Positions 25,598-35,358 are shown, counted from the first letter of the stretch. The stretch: 64,000 bases of DNA from Muriiphilus sp048268845 (GCA_048268845.1 JBLWUQ010000001.1:310001-374000), one strand, 5' to 3'. Translations and numbers: made by a program. Notes: generated from the sequence alone by a model not told the origin.

Positions 25598-26430
25598 CAG
25601 GCCGTTTGAAGCCCCTCGTCGACCGAGGGCGTGTTGCGTTCACGCTGTTCGGTGATCATCGTCGCGACCCGCTGCATTGCGATCCCGCGCATGAACAGGC
25701 TGGCGGGCAGGAAGGCCCAGGCGGCCAGCGTCCAGACCATCGTTTGTTCATTGGCCAGCGAGACCGAGCCGAACACGCCCGATGCGATCTGCATGATCGC
25801 CGGCGATATGAACGGCAGGAGGAAGCCCAGCGCCACGTTGAACCGCGCGTCACGCTCCAGCCGCTCGACCACGTCGCCGCCGGCGGTCGGATCGAAGGTC
25901 GGAATATTGATCCAGACATTGAAGCTCTGGCTGCCATTGGGCCAGTTGCCCAGCCGCAGCACGATCAGGAAGACCGCCAGCGAGATCAGCGAAATGAGAT
26001 AGCTGACCCCGGCCATGGTGCGCAGCAGGATGATGTCGTCGGCCGAGGCGTTCTCGGGCAGCATCAGCACGATCAGCCGCACCGGGCTGTAGGGGAAGTC
26101 GATCGCCTTGCCGATCAGCGTGCCCACCGCCTCGATGAATTGCGCGACGGTCGAGCTGTCGCCGCCCCGCACCACCACCGACAGCGTGAAGATCGTGAGG
26201 AAAAGGCTCGCGAAGCGGATGCGGTTGAACGGCGGCGCGTCGCGGAACTCGACCAGTCCGGGATAGGTGGTGGCGTATTCGAACAGCGTCAGGGTGGCCG
26301 CGAAGATCGCGACAAGAACCACGATCTGCGTCGTGTCCGAACTCACATGTGTCAGAATGAGTGACGGGGTGGCGATCATGATCACCACCAGAATTGCGCG
26401 CGCAATGGCGCCTGGAAGCCGCGAAAACAA
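25597..26430 (-). CDS. Conserved multi-pass membrane protein, function unknown
   Basis: 277 residues from a proposed TTG start at 26430, which follows GAGGGA at 7-nt spacing; the open frame extends to another TTG at 26499. Roughly five or six transmembrane segments are visible (AILVVIMIATPSLIL; IVVLVAIFAATLTLF; ASLFLTIFTLSVVV; SYLISLISLAVFLIVL; ALGFLLPFISPAIM; WTLAAWAFLPASLF). The soluble loop DPTAGGDVVERLERDARFN is between helices. I do not recognise the family. Its stop overlaps the EEP-fold gene start, hinting at a shared envelope role. Confidence 0.75.
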   Translation of the reverse strand: MFSRLPGAIARAILVVIMIATPSLILTHVSSDTTQIVVLVAIFAATLTLFEYATTYPGLVEFRDAPPFNRIRFASLFLTIFTLSVVVRGGDSSTVAQFIEAVGTLIGKAIDFPYSPVRLIVLMLPENASADDIILLRTMAGVSYLISLISLAVFLIVLRLGNWPNGSQSFNVWINIPTFDPTAGGDVVERLERDARFNVALGFLLPFISPAIMQIASGVFGSVSLANEQTMVWTLAAWAFLPASLFMRGIAMQRVATMITEQRERNTPSVDEGLQTA

Positions 26431-26634
26431 TGCTCTATCCCTCAACTTGGCCGGGGACAGTGCAATGCTGCCGCCCTTGTTCCAACTTGTCACCGCCAAA
26501 TATGGCGGTCTGCCTCATCTTTGCCATAATGTTGCCCACTTCGCCCTGAAGCCGCAAGTAACACGTTCATATGACGGGATATTTCGGGCGGTAATGGGGA
26601 GGAACTGGTGCTATTGTGCATCAACAATTGGACA

Positions 26635-26662
26635 ATAAAAAGGCCGCCCTGGTAGGACGGCC
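26635..26662 (-). terminator. Rho-independent terminator after leuD
   Basis: Leftward transcript folds GGCCGUCC-UACCA-GGGCGGCC (8 bp with one G-U pair, 26642-26662) and runs into UUUUUAUU (26641-26634). It is 43 nt past the leuD stop. The remaining gap up to about 26490 holds only a short ACCGCC-N6-GGCGGT inverted repeat. Confidence 0.85.
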
Positions 26663-26704
26663 CATGATGTTGTGGAGGCAGGGATCGGACCCGCCAGATG
26701 TGGA

Positions 26705-27310
26705 TCAGACCCAGGGACGCTCCTGCGCCGCCATTGTTTCGAACGCCTCGATGGATGTTTTCTTCTCGAGCGTCAGTCCGATGTCGTCCAGCCCGTTCAT
26801 CAGGCAATGCTTGCGGAACGGGTCGACGTCGAAGGCGATCTTCACCCCGTCCGAAGTGGTGATCTCCTGGTTCTCGAGATCCACCGTCATGCGCGCGTTC
26901 TGCCCCTTGCCGGCGTCGGCCATCAGCAGGTCGACCTCATCGCGCGGCAGCACGATCGGCAGGATGCCGTTCTTGAAGCAGTTGTTGTAGAAGATATCGG
27001 CGAAGCTGGTGGAGATCACCGCCTTGATGCCGAAATCCCTCAGCGCCCAGGGCGCATGTTCGCGCGACGAGCCACAGCCGAAATTGTCGCCCGCGACGAT
27101 GATCTCGGCATCGCGGTATTGCGGCTTGTTCAGCACGAAATCGGCGATCTCGTTGCCCTCGCGGTCATAGCGCATCTCGTCGAACAGGTTCACGCCAAGG
27201 CCTGAACGCTTGATCGTCTTCAGGAACACCTTGGGGATGATCATGTCGGTGTCGATGTTGACCAGTGGCATCGGCGCGGCGATGCCGGTGAGTTTTTCGA
27301 ATTTTTCCAT
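26705..27310 (-). CDS. leuD: 3-isopropylmalate dehydratase, small subunit
   Basis: Swivelling domain of isopropylmalate isomerase. 201 residues, the bacterial LeuD length, with NIDTDMIIPKVFLK near the N-terminus and the substrate-recognition motif FGCGSSREHAPWAL. Its ATG overlaps the leuC stop by one base, so both subunits are made from one message. A terminator follows. Confidence 0.97.
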   Translation of the reverse strand: MEKFEKLTGIAAPMPLVNIDTDMIIPKVFLKTIKRSGLGVNLFDEMRYDREGNEIADFVLNKPQYRDAEIIVAGDNFGCGSSREHAPWALRDFGIKAVISTSFADIFYNNCFKNGILPIVLPRDEVDLLMADAGKGQNARMTVDLENQEITTSDGVKIAFDVDPFRKHCLMNGLDDIGLTLEKKTSIEAFETMAAQERPWV

Positions 27311-28713
27311 CAGATCATCTCCCGAACATCAGTCAAATGCCCCGTTACCGCAGCCGCCGCGGCCATGCCGGGCGAAACCAGGTGGGTGCGGCCCTTGTAG
27401 CCCTGCCGCCCCTCGAAGTTGCGGTTCGAGGTCGAGGCGCAGCGTTCTTCCGGCGCAAGCTGGTCGGGGTTCATCGCAAGGCACATCGAGCACCCGGCCA
27501 GACGCCATTCCGCCCCGGCGGCCTTGAAGATGTCCGCCAGCCCCTCGGCCTCGGCCTGTTCGCGCACCAGGCCCGAGCCAGGCACGATCAGCATCCGCAC
27601 GCCCTCCGCGACCTTCTTGCCGTCGAGAATTTTCGCGACTTCGCGCAGATCCTCGATCCGGCCATTGGTGCAGGAGCCGACGAACACGGTATCGACCTTG
27701 ATCTCGTTCAGCGGCGTGCCGGGCGTCAGCCCCATGTAGTCGAGCGCGCGCTTGACCGCCTCGACCTTGCCGCCGGTGAAGTCCGACGGGCTGGGCACCC
27801 TGGCGGTGATCGGAAGCACGTCCTCGGGCGAGGTGCCCCAGGTCACAACCGGCTCGATCTCGTCGGCGTTCAGCGTGATGACCTTGTCCCAATGGGCGTC
27901 GTCGTCGGAGTAAAGCGTCTTCCACCACGCCAGCGCCTGTTCCCACTCTGCGCCTTTCGGGGCGTGCGGGCGGCCCTTGACGTATTCGAAGGTGGTTTCG
28001 TCCGGCGCGATTAGACCGGCACGCGCGCCGCCCTCGATCGCCATGTTGCAGACGGTCATCCGGCCTTCCATCGAAAGGCTGCGGATCGCCTCGCCGCAAT
28101 ATTCGATGACATAGCCGGTTCCGCCCGCGGTGCCGGTCTTGCCGATCACCGCCATGGTGATGTCCTTGGCGGTGACGCCCGGCTTGAGCTTGCCGGTGAT
28201 CTCGACCTTCATGTTCTTCGATTTCTTCTGGATCAGCGTCTGGGTCGCCAGCACATGCTCGACCTCGGAGGTGCCGATGCCATGCGCCAGCGCGCCGAAG
28301 GCACCATGCGTCGCGGTGTGGCTGTCGCCGCAAACCACCGTCATTCCCGGCAGGGTCCAGCCCTGTTCCGGCCCGACGATATGCACGATGCCCTGGCGGA
28401 TATCGTCCACCGGGTAATAGTGGATGCCGGTTGCGCGCGCGTTCATGTCCAGCGCCTCGACCTGGATGCGGCTTTCCTCGTTCTCGATGCCCTTGGCACG
28501 GTCGAGCGTGGTCGGCACGTTGTGGTCGGGCACCGCGATGGTCTTGTCGGGCGCATGAACCTTGCGACCGGCCATGCGCAACCCCTCGAAGGCTTGCGGG
28601 CTGGTCACTTCATGCACCAGGTGGCGGTCGATATAGAGCAGGCTGGTGCCATCCTCGGCCTCGTGGGCCACGTGGGCATCCCATATCTTGTCGTAGAGCG
28701 TCTTGGCGGACAT
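27310..28713 (-). CDS. leuC: 3-isopropylmalate dehydratase, large subunit
   Basis: Catalytic [4Fe-4S] subunit of isopropylmalate isomerase in leucine synthesis. 467 residues, with TVVCGDSHTATHGAFGALAHGIGTSEVEHVLATQ, the first cluster Cys in VGSCTNGR and the paired cluster cysteines in AGCSMCLAMN. Acts with LeuD, encoded immediately downstream. The 238 nt upstream of the start contain no recognised attenuator or riboswitch. Confidence 0.97.
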   Translation of the reverse strand: MSAKTLYDKIWDAHVAHEAEDGTSLLYIDRHLVHEVTSPQAFEGLRMAGRKVHAPDKTIAVPDHNVPTTLDRAKGIENEESRIQVEALDMNARATGIHYYPVDDIRQGIVHIVGPEQGWTLPGMTVVCGDSHTATHGAFGALAHGIGTSEVEHVLATQTLIQKKSKNMKVEITGKLKPGVTAKDITMAVIGKTGTAGGTGYVIEYCGEAIRSLSMEGRMTVCNMAIEGGARAGLIAPDETTFEYVKGRPHAPKGAEWEQALAWWKTLYSDDDAHWDKVITLNADEIEPVVTWGTSPEDVLPITARVPSPSDFTGGKVEAVKRALDYMGLTPGTPLNEIKVDTVFVGSCTNGRIEDLREVAKILDGKKVAEGVRMLIVPGSGLVREQAEAEGLADIFKAAGAEWRLAGCSMCLAMNPDQLAPEERCASTSNRNFEGRQGYKGRTHLVSPGMAAAAAVTGHLTDVREMI

Positions 28714-28767
28714 CGGAAATCTCCCGTCAGGGGTCTGAATTTCAGGAATACGGATAGGGGTGCGGCG

Positions 28768-28854
28768 TCAAAGCCGCGCCAGCACGCTGAGCGTCGCGCC
28801 ATGGAACCGCCAGGGCAGGCGGGCGCGGTCGTCCATATCGAAAATCCGTTTCAT
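28768..28854 (-). other. Possible 28-codon ORF upstream of leuC
   Basis: In the 238-nt gap between leuC and the divergent MscS gene, an ATG at 28854 opens a 28-residue reading frame rich in Arg and Leu (MKRIFDMDD... VLARL). The ribosome site is weak (GGAG 14 nt away). It could be a small protein, a leader peptide for leuCD or noise. Nothing else is evident in the gap. Confidence 0.2.
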
Positions 28855-28951
28855 GACAAGCCAGATACTCCGGCCCGGAGATTCCTGCAAGTCTTGGCGC
28901 TGGACGGGGCCGGGCGGATTTGCGACCTTGGGCGCATGCAGGGGGAGCGCG

Positions 28952-30298
28952 ATGGCAGATGAGGCGGTGACAGACGGCGCAGCGGGGGCAGCGGTTGCCG
29001 GCCCCGCGCCGCAGGACATCGCGCTTGGCCTCTGGGGCGAGATGCTCACCTTCCTCGCGGGCCTGCTGCGGCCGTGGAACGCCTATCAGGTCCTGATCGC
29101 GCTGGGCATCTTCGTGATCGCCTATGTCGCCGCCCGCGTCCTTGGCCCGCGCTGGCAGGACTGGCTGCGCGGGCGCGAAGGCTGGCCGACCTGGCGGATG
29201 CGGCTGGGCGTGCTCATCCACCGGCGCCTGCGGCTGATCCTGTTCGTCCTGCTGATCTGGCCAACCGTCCTCGTCATGCGCGAGGTGACCTGGCCGTCAC
29301 GCTCCTACCTGCTGGCGAGCATCGCCGAACTGGCGCTGGCCTGGCTCGTCATCGCGATGGTGTCGCGCTTCATCGGCAACCGCTTCCTGCGCTCGATCAT
29401 CCGCACCGCCGGCTGGGTCTGGGTGACGGTCTCGATCCTCGGCCTGTCGGACGAGGCGGTCGGGCTGATGGACGGAATCGCGGTGCAGATGGGCCAGTTG
29501 CGGCTGTCGGTCTGGACCATCGTGCAGGCGGTCACGATCCTCGCGATTCTCTTTGCCGCCGCCCGGTTCGTCGCCAAGAACTCGGCCACGCGCATCCGCA
29601 AGAACGCCGACATCAGCCCCTCGATGCAGGTGCTGACGGTCAAGGCGGTGCAGTTGCTGCTCTATGGCGCGGCGTTCTTCATCGGGTTGCGGGCCGTGGG
29701 CGTCGACCTGACCGGGCTCGCGTTCCTGTCGGGCGCGATCGGCGTCGGCATCGGCTTCGGCCTGCAAAAGGTGGTGTCGAACCTGGTCTCCGGCATCATC
29801 ATCCTGCTCGACAAGTCGATCAAGCCGGGCGACGTGATATCCTTGGGCGAAACCTTCGGCTGGATCGAGCAGCTGGGTGCCCGCTTCGTCTCGGTCGTCA
29901 CCCGCGACGGCAAGGAATACCTGATCCCGAACGAGGACCTGATCACCGGGCAGGTGGTGAACTGGTCGCATACCAACGCCTTCGTGCGGCTCGATATCTA
30001 CTTCGGAACCGCCTATCACGACGACCCCCACAAGGTGCGCAAGGTCGCCATCGCCGCGGCCTCGGGCGTCGAGCGGGTGCTGAGCTTCCGCCCGCCGGTC
30101 TGCCATATCGTCGGCTTCGGTGATTCGTCGGTGAACTACATCCTCCGGTTCTGGATCGACGACCCCACCGGCGGGCTGACCAACATCCGCGGCAACGTCT
30201 ATCTCGCGCTCTGGGATGCGTTCCGCGACAACGGCATCTCGATCCCCTTTCCGCAACGCGAGGTGCGGATGCTCGAGGATGCCGCGGGCGACAAATAG
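28952..30298 (+). CDS. Mechanosensitive ion channel, MscS family
   Basis: 448-residue inner-membrane channel, longer than E. coli MscS because of extra N-terminal helices (four to five before residue 190). The MscS core begins near residue 230: the pore helix region LTGLAFLSGAIGVGIGFGLQKVVSNLVSGIIILLD, then the beta domain with PGDVISLGETFGWIEQLGARFVSVVTRDGKEYLIPNEDL. It protects against hypo-osmotic lysis. The chosen ATG has a GGGGGAG site; the open frame upstream is non-coding. Confidence 0.93.
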   Translation: MADEAVTDGAAGAAVAGPAPQDIALGLWGEMLTFLAGLLRPWNAYQVLIALGIFVIAYVAARVLGPRWQDWLRGREGWPTWRMRLGVLIHRRLRLILFVLLIWPTVLVMREVTWPSRSYLLASIAELALAWLVIAMVSRFIGNRFLRSIIRTAGWVWVTVSILGLSDEAVGLMDGIAVQMGQLRLSVWTIVQAVTILAILFAAARFVAKNSATRIRKNADISPSMQVLTVKAVQLLLYGAAFFIGLRAVGVDLTGLAFLSGAIGVGIGFGLQKVVSNLVSGIIILLDKSIKPGDVISLGETFGWIEQLGARFVSVVTRDGKEYLIPNEDLITGQVVNWSHTNAFVRLDIYFGTAYHDDPHKVRKVAIAAASGVERVLSFRPPVCHIVGFGDSSVNYILRFWIDDPTGGLTNIRGNVYLALWDAFRDNGISIPFPQREVRMLEDAAGDK

Positions 30299-30417
30299 CC
30301 ACCGCTGCGCAACCGCAGGCAACACATTGCGAATTCGTCGGGCCGGTGGCGTTGAGATCGCCCCGGCGCGATGCTATCTTGCATCCATCCCGGCGCCGAG
30401 GGACCCATCGGCGCGCC

Positions 30418-30858
30418 ATGAAGGAGGACTCAGTCCTGCCCCAAACGCCAGACGCGGCCCGCGCGACAGCCGCATGGTCGGACGATGCGCGCGATACGTC
30501 CGCCCCGGTGACGAGCAAGACCCTGCTCGACACCATCATTGCCTCACTCGAGGACGACAAGGCCGAAGACATCGTCACGATTCCGCTCAAGGGCAAATCG
30601 ACCATGGCCGACCACATGGTGGTCTGCTCGGGCCGCTCGACGCGTCAGGTCTCGGCGATTGCCGATAAGCTGACAGACCGGCTCAAGCAAGACCTCGGCG
30701 TGCTCGCGCGGATCGAGGGCAAGGATCAGGGCGACTGGGTGCTGATCGACACCGGCGACATCATCGTCCACGTCTTCCGCCCCGAGGTCCGCGACTTCTA
30801 CCAGCTCGAAAAGCTGTGGATGACCCCGCCCGCAGCCTCCGCGCCCACCACCGCCTGA
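30418..30858 (+). CDS. rsfS: Ribosomal silencing factor RsfS
   Basis: Binds ribosomal protein uL14 and blocks subunit joining in starvation. The core from about residue 32 (KTLLDTIIASLEDDKAEDIVTIPL; MADHMVVCSGRSTRQVSAIADKL; GDWVLIDTGDIIVHVFRPEVRDFYQLEKLW) is the full RsfS/DUF143 domain. The start is unclear: ATG at 30418 gives 146 residues, but the AAGGAGG just inside it (30421-30427) is placed for a CTG start at 30436, and a GTG at 30508 would begin at the domain edge. rlmH follows with overlapping stop and start. Confidence 0.93.
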   Translation: MKEDSVLPQTPDAARATAAWSDDARDTSAPVTSKTLLDTIIASLEDDKAEDIVTIPLKGKSTMADHMVVCSGRSTRQVSAIADKLTDRLKQDLGVLARIEGKDQGDWVLIDTGDIIVHVFRPEVRDFYQLEKLWMTPPAASAPTTA

Positions 30859-31328
30859 TGCGGGTGCACGTCGTCGCGGTCGGACGCGCCCGCCAGGGGC
30901 CCGAGCGTGACCTGACCGACGACTACCTCACACGTTTCGACCGCACCGGTCGCGCGCTGGGCCTCGGCCCGGCGCGGCTGATCGAGGTCGAGGACAAGAA
31001 GGGCGGCGGCATGGCGGCCGAAGCGCTTCTGCTGGAAAAAGCCATCCCGACCGGCGCGCTTACCTGCGTGCTCGACGAGCGCGGCCGAACCATGACCTCG
31101 CCCGACTTCGCCAGCCAGCTTGCCGACTGGCGCGATGCCGGGCGGCAGGACCTGGCCTTCGTGATCGGCGGCGCCGACGGGCTCGACCCGGCCCTGCGCG
31201 CCCGCGCCGATACCGCCCTCAGCTTCGGCGCGATGGTCTGGCCGCACATGCTGGTGCGCGTGATGCTGGCCGAACAGCTTTACCGCGCCGCCGCGATCCT
31301 CGCCGGAACCCCCTACCACCGCGCCTGA
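30858..31328 (+). CDS. rlmH: 23S rRNA (pseudouridine1915-N3)-methyltransferase RlmH
   Basis: SPOUT-class methyltransferase acting on helix 69 of 70S ribosomes. 156 residues, the family length, with AFVIGGADGLDPALRARAD (knot SAM-binding loop) and the C-terminal AEQLYRAAAILAGTPYHRA. Start ATG overlaps the rsfS stop as TGATG; the pair rsfS-rlmH is conserved in many bacteria. Confidence 0.97.
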   Translation: MRVHVVAVGRARQGPERDLTDDYLTRFDRTGRALGLGPARLIEVEDKKGGGMAAEALLLEKAIPTGALTCVLDERGRTMTSPDFASQLADWRDAGRQDLAFVIGGADGLDPALRARADTALSFGAMVWPHMLVRVMLAEQLYRAAAILAGTPYHRA

Positions 31329-31361
31329 TCTTCATCTTGGCATCAATACTCTGCGGGGGGT

Positions 31362-31384
31362 GCGGGGGGTGCAAAACCCCCCGC
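31362..31384. terminator. G-rich hairpin between convergent rlmH and asparaginase genes
   Basis: GCGGGGGGT-N5-ACCCCCCGC is a perfect 9-bp inverted repeat; just before it TGCGGGGGG-type sequence is repeated in tandem (from 31353). No U-tract follows on either strand. It lies between two gene ends, so a bidirectional terminator or stability hairpin is likely. The preceding TCTTCATCTTGGCAT resembles an intergenic element I recall from other Rhodobacterales genomes. Confidence 0.55.
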
Positions 31385-31390
31385 TCGGCC

Positions 31391-32389
31391 TCACCGCAAC
31401 GCCTTGCCAGCGCGAATATACCCGGTGGTGATGCCGCGCCAGTTGACGATCGGCGCGTCCAGAAAGTTCCGCGTCGCCGTATGATCCGCCGCCAGCACAC
31501 CCAGACGCACCAGAACCGCCGCGATCGTCGCCTCCGCCGCCCGCGTCGCGCCATCGGTGATCTTCAGCGCCACGCCCAGCCGAAGCGCCGGCAGCATCGC
31601 CACGAACACGCCCTCGGCCCCGGTCTTGATCGCAACATCGCCACCCATCGCCCGCATCAACTCGGTGCAGGCGCGACCCTCGCCCGCCACCAGGTCCGGG
31701 TGTTTCGCCATCGCCCGCCGCAGCCGTGCGGCGGCGCGTTCGCGCGGGCTGTCCGCGTCGTCACGGGCGCCGGCGAAAAACGCCATCGCGCGCGCCAGCC
31801 CGGCCAGCGTGGTGGCGAAGTTCGGCGCGGAACAGCCATCGACCGCCCAACCCCGCACCGGCTCGCCGGTCACGTCTTCCCAGGCCTCGCGAATCGCCAG
31901 CTGAACCGGATGGCCGATGTCGAGATAGTCCGGCCCGGCCCCAAGATGCCGCGTCAGCGTCAGAAACCCGGCGTGTTTGCCGGAGCAGTTGTTATGCACC
32001 TGCCGCGGCGCTGTGTCCGAACACCTCAGCGCCTTGGCGGCGTCCGCATCGTTCGGCATATGCGCGCCGCAGCGCAGGGCATCGTCCCCGAGCCCGAGCC
32101 GGTCCAGCCAGGCCACCACCCGCTCCGTATGGATCGCCGCGCCATTATGCGAGGCGCAGGCCAAGGCAAGCTCCTCCGTCCCCAGCCCCGCCGCCTCCGC
32201 AGCCCCGCTCTCGACCAGCGGCAGGGTCTGGATCATCTTCGCGGACGATCGCGGATAGATCACGGTTTCGGGATCGCCCCAGCTTTCGACGACACCGCCG
32301 CCCTCCCCGCAGAGCGCGACATGGCCCAGATGTAGCGATTCAACGCGATCTCCGCGCCATATTTCGGTCAGTTCGACGGGTTCGGTCAT
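31391..32389 (-). CDS. L-asparaginase, Rhizobium etli (ReAV/class 3) type
   Basis: Hydrolyses asparagine to aspartate and ammonia. 332 residues from ATG at 32389, preceded by GGAGG. The protein belongs to Asparaginase_II and not to the E. coli families. Key ReAV residues are visible at nearly identical positions: Ser48 and Lys51 (RSSAK), Ser80 (CASHNG), zinc ligands Cys135 and Lys138 (NNCSGKHAG) with Cys186 (DGCSAP), and Lys255 (AIKTGAEG). All are present, so it should be active. It converges on rlmH. Confidence 0.92.
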   Translation of the reverse strand: MTEPVELTEIWRGDRVESLHLGHVALCGEGGGVVESWGDPETVIYPRSSAKMIQTLPLVESGAAEAAGLGTEELALACASHNGAAIHTERVVAWLDRLGLGDDALRCGAHMPNDADAAKALRCSDTAPRQVHNNCSGKHAGFLTLTRHLGAGPDYLDIGHPVQLAIREAWEDVTGEPVRGWAVDGCSAPNFATTLAGLARAMAFFAGARDDADSPRERAAARLRRAMAKHPDLVAGEGRACTELMRAMGGDVAIKTGAEGVFVAMLPALRLGVALKITDGATRAAEATIAAVLVRLGVLAADHTATRNFLDAPIVNWRGITTGYIRAGKALR

Positions 32390-32567
32390 CCATGGCCTCC
32401 ATGCCCCGGGGAACGCGCGGTTTTCCGCCAACGGGGCTTTCAAAATCCGCCGGGATTACGTTAGTGTGGCGCCCAGACTTGAAACGGGGTCCGCGCCTTG
32501 AAAAGATCGCACCGTAAGCGATGGCGCAAGGGCCAAGAGGCAGGAGCAGCTGGAGGCTGTGTTTGAC

Positions 32568-33095
32568 ATGACAACGAATTTTGCACGGGGTCTGTGCACG
32601 GCGGCGCTGATGCTCGCCGCCACCGGCGCGCAGGCGCAGGACGAAAGCGGCAACCGGGTCGCGGCGAACACCGATTGGAGCGTGTTTGTCGAGGAAAGCC
32701 CGAAGGAATGCTGGAGCGTCTCGAAACCGAAAGAGACGATCAACACCAAGGACGGCCGTCCGGTGGCGGTCAGCCGTGGCGACATCCTGATGTTCGTCAG
32801 CTACCGCCCTGCGGCGGGCATCGCGGGCGAGGTCTCGTTCACCGGCGGCTATCCCTTCAAGGACGATTCGGCCGTGACCGTCACGGTCGGCGCCGATACC
32901 TTCCAGTTGTTCACCGATGGCGAATGGGCCTGGTCGAGCGGCCCCGAGGACGACGCCAAGATCATCGCGGCGATGAAGCGCGGCACGGATGCCGTGCTGG
33001 TCGGCGAATCCGGGCGCGGCACCCGCACCGAGGACAAGTTCTCGCTGCTTGGCTTCACCGCGGCGGTCGACGACGCGGCGGCGCGCTGCAAGTAG
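32568..33095 (+). CDS. IalB (invasion-associated locus B) family periplasmic protein
   Basis: 175 residues with a signal peptide (LMLAATGAQA, cleavage about residue 24). The mature part has the IalB layout: W-x-V-x-CWSVSKP near the start, VAVSRGDILMFVSYRP, GEVSFTGGYPF, and a C-terminal AAVDDAAARC; the two cysteines could form a disulfide. Function in free-living Rhodobacterales is unknown. The ATG fits the GGAGG at 32552; a GTG 9 nt earlier is too close to it. A strong terminator follows. Confidence 0.83.
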   Translation: MTTNFARGLCTAALMLAATGAQAQDESGNRVAANTDWSVFVEESPKECWSVSKPKETINTKDGRPVAVSRGDILMFVSYRPAAGIAGEVSFTGGYPFKDDSAVTVTVGADTFQLFTDGEWAWSSGPEDDAKIIAAMKRGTDAVLVGESGRGTRTEDKFSLLGFTAAVDDAAARCK

Positions 33096-33116
33096 GCCCT
33101 GCCGCACGAATTTCCG

Positions 33117-33149
33117 CGCCCCGGCCACCGCGCCGGGGCGTTTTCTTTT
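33117..33149 (+). terminator. Rho-independent terminator after the IalB-like gene
   Basis: CGCCCCGGC-N6-GCCGGGGCG (9-bp perfect stem, 33117-33140) followed by TTTTCTTTT. It ends the IalB-like transcript 22 nt past its stop and insulates rlmN. Confidence 0.9.
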
Positions 33150-33200
33150 GAAACCGCGACGAATGCGCCTATATCGGCGATAACGCGCAAGGATGACACG

Positions 33201-34388
<1,188 letters not shown>

Positions 34389-34479
34389 ACACTGTCGCGC
34401 GCTGCCCGGTTGCGCTGGACCGCACCGCCGGGGTATCCATCGTGCAAAGGACAAGTGCCCGGTAACGAGGAGACCTGCC

Positions 34480-34929
34480 ATGTTTCGCAACCTGAGATTC
34501 GCCCTTGCTGTGACGGCTGTGTCTGCCTCTGCGGCCATCGCTCAGGACTGCATCATCTATGACCCGGAGGACTATCCGGGCATTCCGGGCGAGGTCATCG
34601 TCGATTATATCACCGGGTTTGACACGTTCGATTTCTTCAATTCGTCGGGCAAGCGCCTGACCGACGCCAATCAGGTCATCCGCCAGGATCGCGCCAATGT
34701 GCACAAGTTCGGCAAGGTTGGACCCCATGACAACCGGGACGGTTACTTCACCACCCCCGAGCGACGCGAACAGATCACCAACGCCGATATCGTCACCTGG
34801 TGCCATGACGGCGTGGGCAAGCCGGTCAGCGTGCCCGACATGATTTTCGGCGGCTATTTCCTGTTCGGCATCTACCTGTTTCACGGCGTCGATGGCAGGT
34901 TGAAACTGCATGTCTTTCCGGTCGGGTGA
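34480..34929 (+). CDS. Small secreted protein, function unknown
   Basis: 149 residues with a clear signal peptide (RFALAVTAVSASAAIAQ, cleavage after AIA near residue 21) and two mature cysteines, Cys24 and a later one in VTWCHDGVG. GAGGAGACC precedes the ATG. I do not recognise a domain. The Asp-, Gly- and Phe-rich composition suggests a compact periplasmic fold. Flanked by rlmN and a small cytoplasmic ORF, with no operon logic visible. Confidence 0.72.
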   Translation: MFRNLRFALAVTAVSASAAIAQDCIIYDPEDYPGIPGEVIVDYITGFDTFDFFNSSGKRLTDANQVIRQDRANVHKFGKVGPHDNRDGYFTTPERREQITNADIVTWCHDGVGKPVSVPDMIFGGYFLFGIYLFHGVDGRLKLHVFPVG

Positions 34930-34947
34930 ACTGACCGATGCCAAAAG

Positions 34948-34972
34948 GATTGTCGTGCGGGGCACCACAATC
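34948..34972 (+). other. Hairpin after the small secreted-protein gene
   Basis: GATTGT-C-GTGC, loop GGG, then GCAC-C-ACAATC: a 10-bp stem with one C-C mismatch, 19 nt past the stop. AATTTTCC follows after 6 nt, so it may be a weak terminator. The AT-richer stretch up to 35050 probably carries the promoter of the next small gene. Confidence 0.4.
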
Positions 34973-35062
34973 GCAGGCAATTTTCCAAATAATTCCGCAT
35001 TTACGCGCCAATCTCGCCATGCTGCCCGGACATTCTCGCTGCAAAGCAAGAGGAGGCAGACA

Positions 35063-35266
35063 ATGACAAGAATCAGTGCAGCCGAGCGTCAGCGCACCGT
35101 CGATTTCATCATGGAGCAGCGCGCGCTGGTGAAGTCGGACCGCGCGTGGCGGCGCCGCCTGGCCCAGTTCGGCTTTGGCATCGAGCCCACCGACGACGGC
35201 CACCGGGTGTCCTGGCTGCCGCATCGGCACACCATCTGCGTGTTGCCGACCGGCATCGCAGGCTGA
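35063..35266 (+). CDS. Small hypothetical protein (67 residues)
   Basis: ATG at 35063 is preceded by a near-perfect AGAGGAGG ribosome site at ideal spacing, which is the main support for a real gene. The product is basic (RQRTVDFIMEQRALVKSDRAWRRRLAQFGFGI) with a C-terminal half containing VSWLPHRHTICVLP. No signal peptide or known domain. A longer open frame starting at 34910 runs over the preceding gene and has no ribosome site. Confidence 0.6.
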   Translation: MTRISAAERQRTVDFIMEQRALVKSDRAWRRRLAQFGFGIEPTDDGHRVSWLPHRHTICVLPTGIAG

Positions 35267-35358
35267 TCCGACGGCACCAAGGCCACCTGTTCTGTTGACC
35301 GGAGTCATGATTGCGGTAACCTGCCCGAAAAACCGGCAAAGCCGGAAAACGGGGACAG

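Noticed and set aside
35333..35345. CCGGC-AAA-GCCGG hairpin as a terminator before the methyltransferase gene
   Set aside because: The 5-bp stem is short and lies in the ribosome-site region without a U-tract; chance is likely in GC-rich DNA.
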